Origin: Verrucomicrobiota bacterium
GTDB lineage: Bacteria > Verrucomicrobiota > Verrucomicrobiia > Limisphaerales > AV2
NCBI GenBank assembly: GCA_003218935.1
Contig: QHPA01000299.1
Location: 1-7,049, forward strand
Length of the DNA: 7,049 nucleotides
Reading direction: 5' to 3'
Positions 5,604 to 7,049 of the stretch are shown in pieces; position 1 is the first letter of the stretch, and each line of letters opens with the position of its first letter. The notes under the pieces were generated by a model, which saw only the letters and a program-made list of their open reading frames with translations, did no database searches and was not told the DNA's origin. The position numbers and the translations under genes are program-made.

Positions 5604-7049
5604 TTGCTGGGAACCTGCTCCAGAGACGCAGGCGCCGCGATGGGTTTGCGTTGGAAACGCTCCGCGAGATCGCTGAACAGCGTATAGACCACCGGGATGA
5701 CCAACAGCGTAAGAAATGTGCTCGTGAGCATCCCGCCGACGACCGCCACTCCCATCGGCCGCCGGCTTTCGGCGCCCGCGCCGAAACCGATGGCGATGGG
5801 AAGGATGCCTGCGATGGTCGAAAAGGCCGTCATGAGAATCGGCCGCAGCCGGACCGTGCCCGCCTGGAGCATCGCGTCGTGAGCGTTGACGCCTTTGGCG
5901 CGCTGCTGATTGGCGAACTCAACGAGCAGGATGGAGTTCTTCGTCACCAGGCCGACGAGCAGCACCAGGCCGATCTGGCTGAACAAATTCAAATTCATCG
6001 CGGGGATGACCGGCAGCACGCCGATCTTGCCGCCGAAATTGAGCAGCCACAGCAAGCCAAACGCGCCGACCGCCGCGAGCGGCACCGCCAGAATGACCGT
6101 GAGTGGATGGATAAGGCTCTCGAACTGCGCGGCCAGGACCATGTAAACGATGATCAATGCCAGGATCAGCACGAGCCAGACTTCCTGGCCGGTATCGCGC
6201 AGGTCGCGCGATTCGCCCGACCAGGCGTAAAGGAACCCCGCCGGCAAATCGGCCCGCAGCATTTCTTCAACGCGATTGAGGACGGTGCCCAGCGGCATGC
6301 TGACAGGAGTGCCGGAAATCGTCGCGCTGCGCATCCGGTTGTAGTGCTCGATGGCGTTGGGGGCGGCGCCGACCTGGTGTTTGACAACGCTGCTGAGCTG
6401 AATGAGGTCGCCTCCGGGGTTGCGGACGTAGAGGCGGTCCAGGTCCTGCGGCTTCAGGCGCGAGGCGCGCTCCAATTGCGCCATCACGTAATATTCCTTG
6501 CCGCTTATCTTGATGCGGCTGAGGTCAAGTCCGCCGAAAAGAATTTGCAAGGTGCGCGAAATATCCTCGACCGAAACGCCCAGCGCGCCGGCGCGATCGC
6601 GGTCAATGTCGAGCCGCAATTCCGGTTTGTTGACCTCGAATGACGAGCGGACGTTGACGAGGATGGGTTGCTCGCCGTTTTTCAGTTGCTGGAGTTTCGT
6701 CACCAGTTCGCCGGCGTAACGATTCAAGGCGTCGAGGTCCTGCGACTGAATCGTCAATTGAAACGGCGCGCCGAATCCGCGCGTGAAAGCTTTCGGAATT
6801 TGCGGAATGGCGATCGCGCCCTCGACTTCGTTGATAAAACGGCTCTGCAACCCGCCCGGGCCGCGCACGATTTCCTGCACGGTGCGTTTGCGGTTCTCTT
6901 TGAAGTGGACGAAAGCGATGCCCTGATCGGCTTCGCCCGGTCCGTTCATTGCCAGCGCGACGACGGAGCCGTACAACTCAACCTCCGGCGTCTGTTTCAA
7001 GATGTTCTCGACCTTGTTGACCATGCGGCTGGTGTATTCGCTGGTCGCG
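5600..7049 (-). CDS. HAE-1 family RND efflux permease (RND-A), C-terminal half, 5' end outside window
   Basis: This is the inner-membrane proton-driven pump subunit of a tripartite efflux system of the AcrB/MexB type. The visible 482 residues begin with ATSEYTSR and continue past the window edge, so the N-terminal half (TM1-TM7 and the first porter domain) is missing only because of the cut. Numbering from the internal Met at 7024, the second periplasmic porter/docking part covers about 1-280. TM8 is near 283-300 (ending VLAAQFES), TM9 near 307-328 and TM10 near 348-370, with GLVTKNSILLVEFAN. TM11 and TM12 follow at RLRPILMTAFSTIAGILPIAIG and MLTSTFLTLLVIPVVYTLF. Lys362 in TKN matches the TM10 lysine of AcrB (K940) used in proton relay. 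I see no frame break. The TGA stop overlaps the next gene's ATG (ATGA at 5603-5600). Substrate cannot be told from sequence. Confidence 0.93.
   Translation of the reverse strand, partial: ATSEYTSRMVNKVENILKQTPEVELYGSVVALAMNGPGEADQGIAFVHFKENRKRTVQEIVRGPGGLQSRFINEVEGAIAIPQIPKAFTRGFGAPFQLTIQSQDLDALNRYAGELVTKLQQLKNGEQPILVNVRSSFEVNKPELRLDIDRDRAGALGVSVEDISRTLQILFGGLDLSRIKISGKEYYVMAQLERASRLKPQDLDRLYVRNPGGDLIQLSSVVKHQVGAAPNAIEHYNRMRSATISGTPVSMPLGTVLNRVEEMLRADLPAGFLYAWSGESRDLRDTGQEVWLVLILALIIVYMVLAAQFESLIHPLTVILAVPLAAVGAFGLLWLLNFGGKIGVLPVIPAMNLNLFSQIGLVLLVGLVTKNSILLVEFANQQRAKGVNAHDAMLQAGTVRLRPILMTAFSTIAGILPIAIGFGAGAESRRPMGVAVVGGMLTSTFLTLLVIPVVYTLFSDLAERFQRKPIAAPASLEQVPSK

Noticed and set aside
4305..5687. 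A 460-codon open frame on the plus strand
   Set aside because: It is antisense to MFP-1 and shows no recognisable motif; MFP-1 explains this DNA completely.
5540..6643. A 367-codon plus-strand frame rich in Gln, Arg, Asp and His
   Set aside because: It is antisense to RND-A, whose transmembrane and TKN motifs are clear; its composition is that of a shadow frame.

Overview
The window carries a run of drug/metabolite-efflux genes, all on the minus strand, so they read from the right edge to the left edge. No rRNA, tRNA, CRISPR array, transposase or phage gene is visible, and no stretch over 300 bases lacks a gene. The sequence is GC-rich, with short AT-rich islands between genes. The envelope proteins (RND permeases, a lipoprotein adaptor, an EmrA-like adaptor) point to a diderm bacterium. 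The wording of the RND proteins and the short 'GACGAAT'-type repeats between genes remind me of Verrucomicrobiota (Limisphaerales/Pedosphaera-like), but this is an impression from memory, not a demonstrated placement.

Layout in transcription order: (1) 7049-5600, the C-terminal half of an apparently intact HAE-1 RND permease (RND-A), cut by the right edge. (2) 5603-4368, a complete lipoprotein periplasmic adaptor (MFP-1) whose ATG overlaps the RND-A stop in an ATGA. (3) 4367-4241, a 127-bp gap with a heptamer tandem repeat and one arm of an inverted repeat. (4) 4240-1051, a second HAE-1 RND permease (RND-B), broken by a frameshift at about 1942 together with the apparent loss of about 36 codons. 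(5) 1060-1041, a small hairpin plus T-run at the RND-B stop. (6) 958-1, the N-terminal 319 residues of an EmrA/HlyD-type adaptor (MFP-2), cut by the left edge.

How the parts work together: RND-A and MFP-1 are translationally coupled and should form the inner-membrane and periplasmic parts of a proton-driven tripartite pump. RND-B may once have shared MFP-1. MFP-2 belongs to the EmrA class, which normally serves an MFS (EmrB-type) transporter, so a third system probably continues beyond the left edge. No outer-membrane TolC-like gene is in the window.

The main surprise is the damaged RND-B. Comparison with RND-A in the same window shows that the defect looks like a roughly 107-nt deletion rather than a simple one-base slip. 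Further points are repeat-derived sequence at both ends of the MFP-1 reading frame and the unusual order permease-adaptor-permease-adaptor. I see no evidence of a wholly new kind of system.
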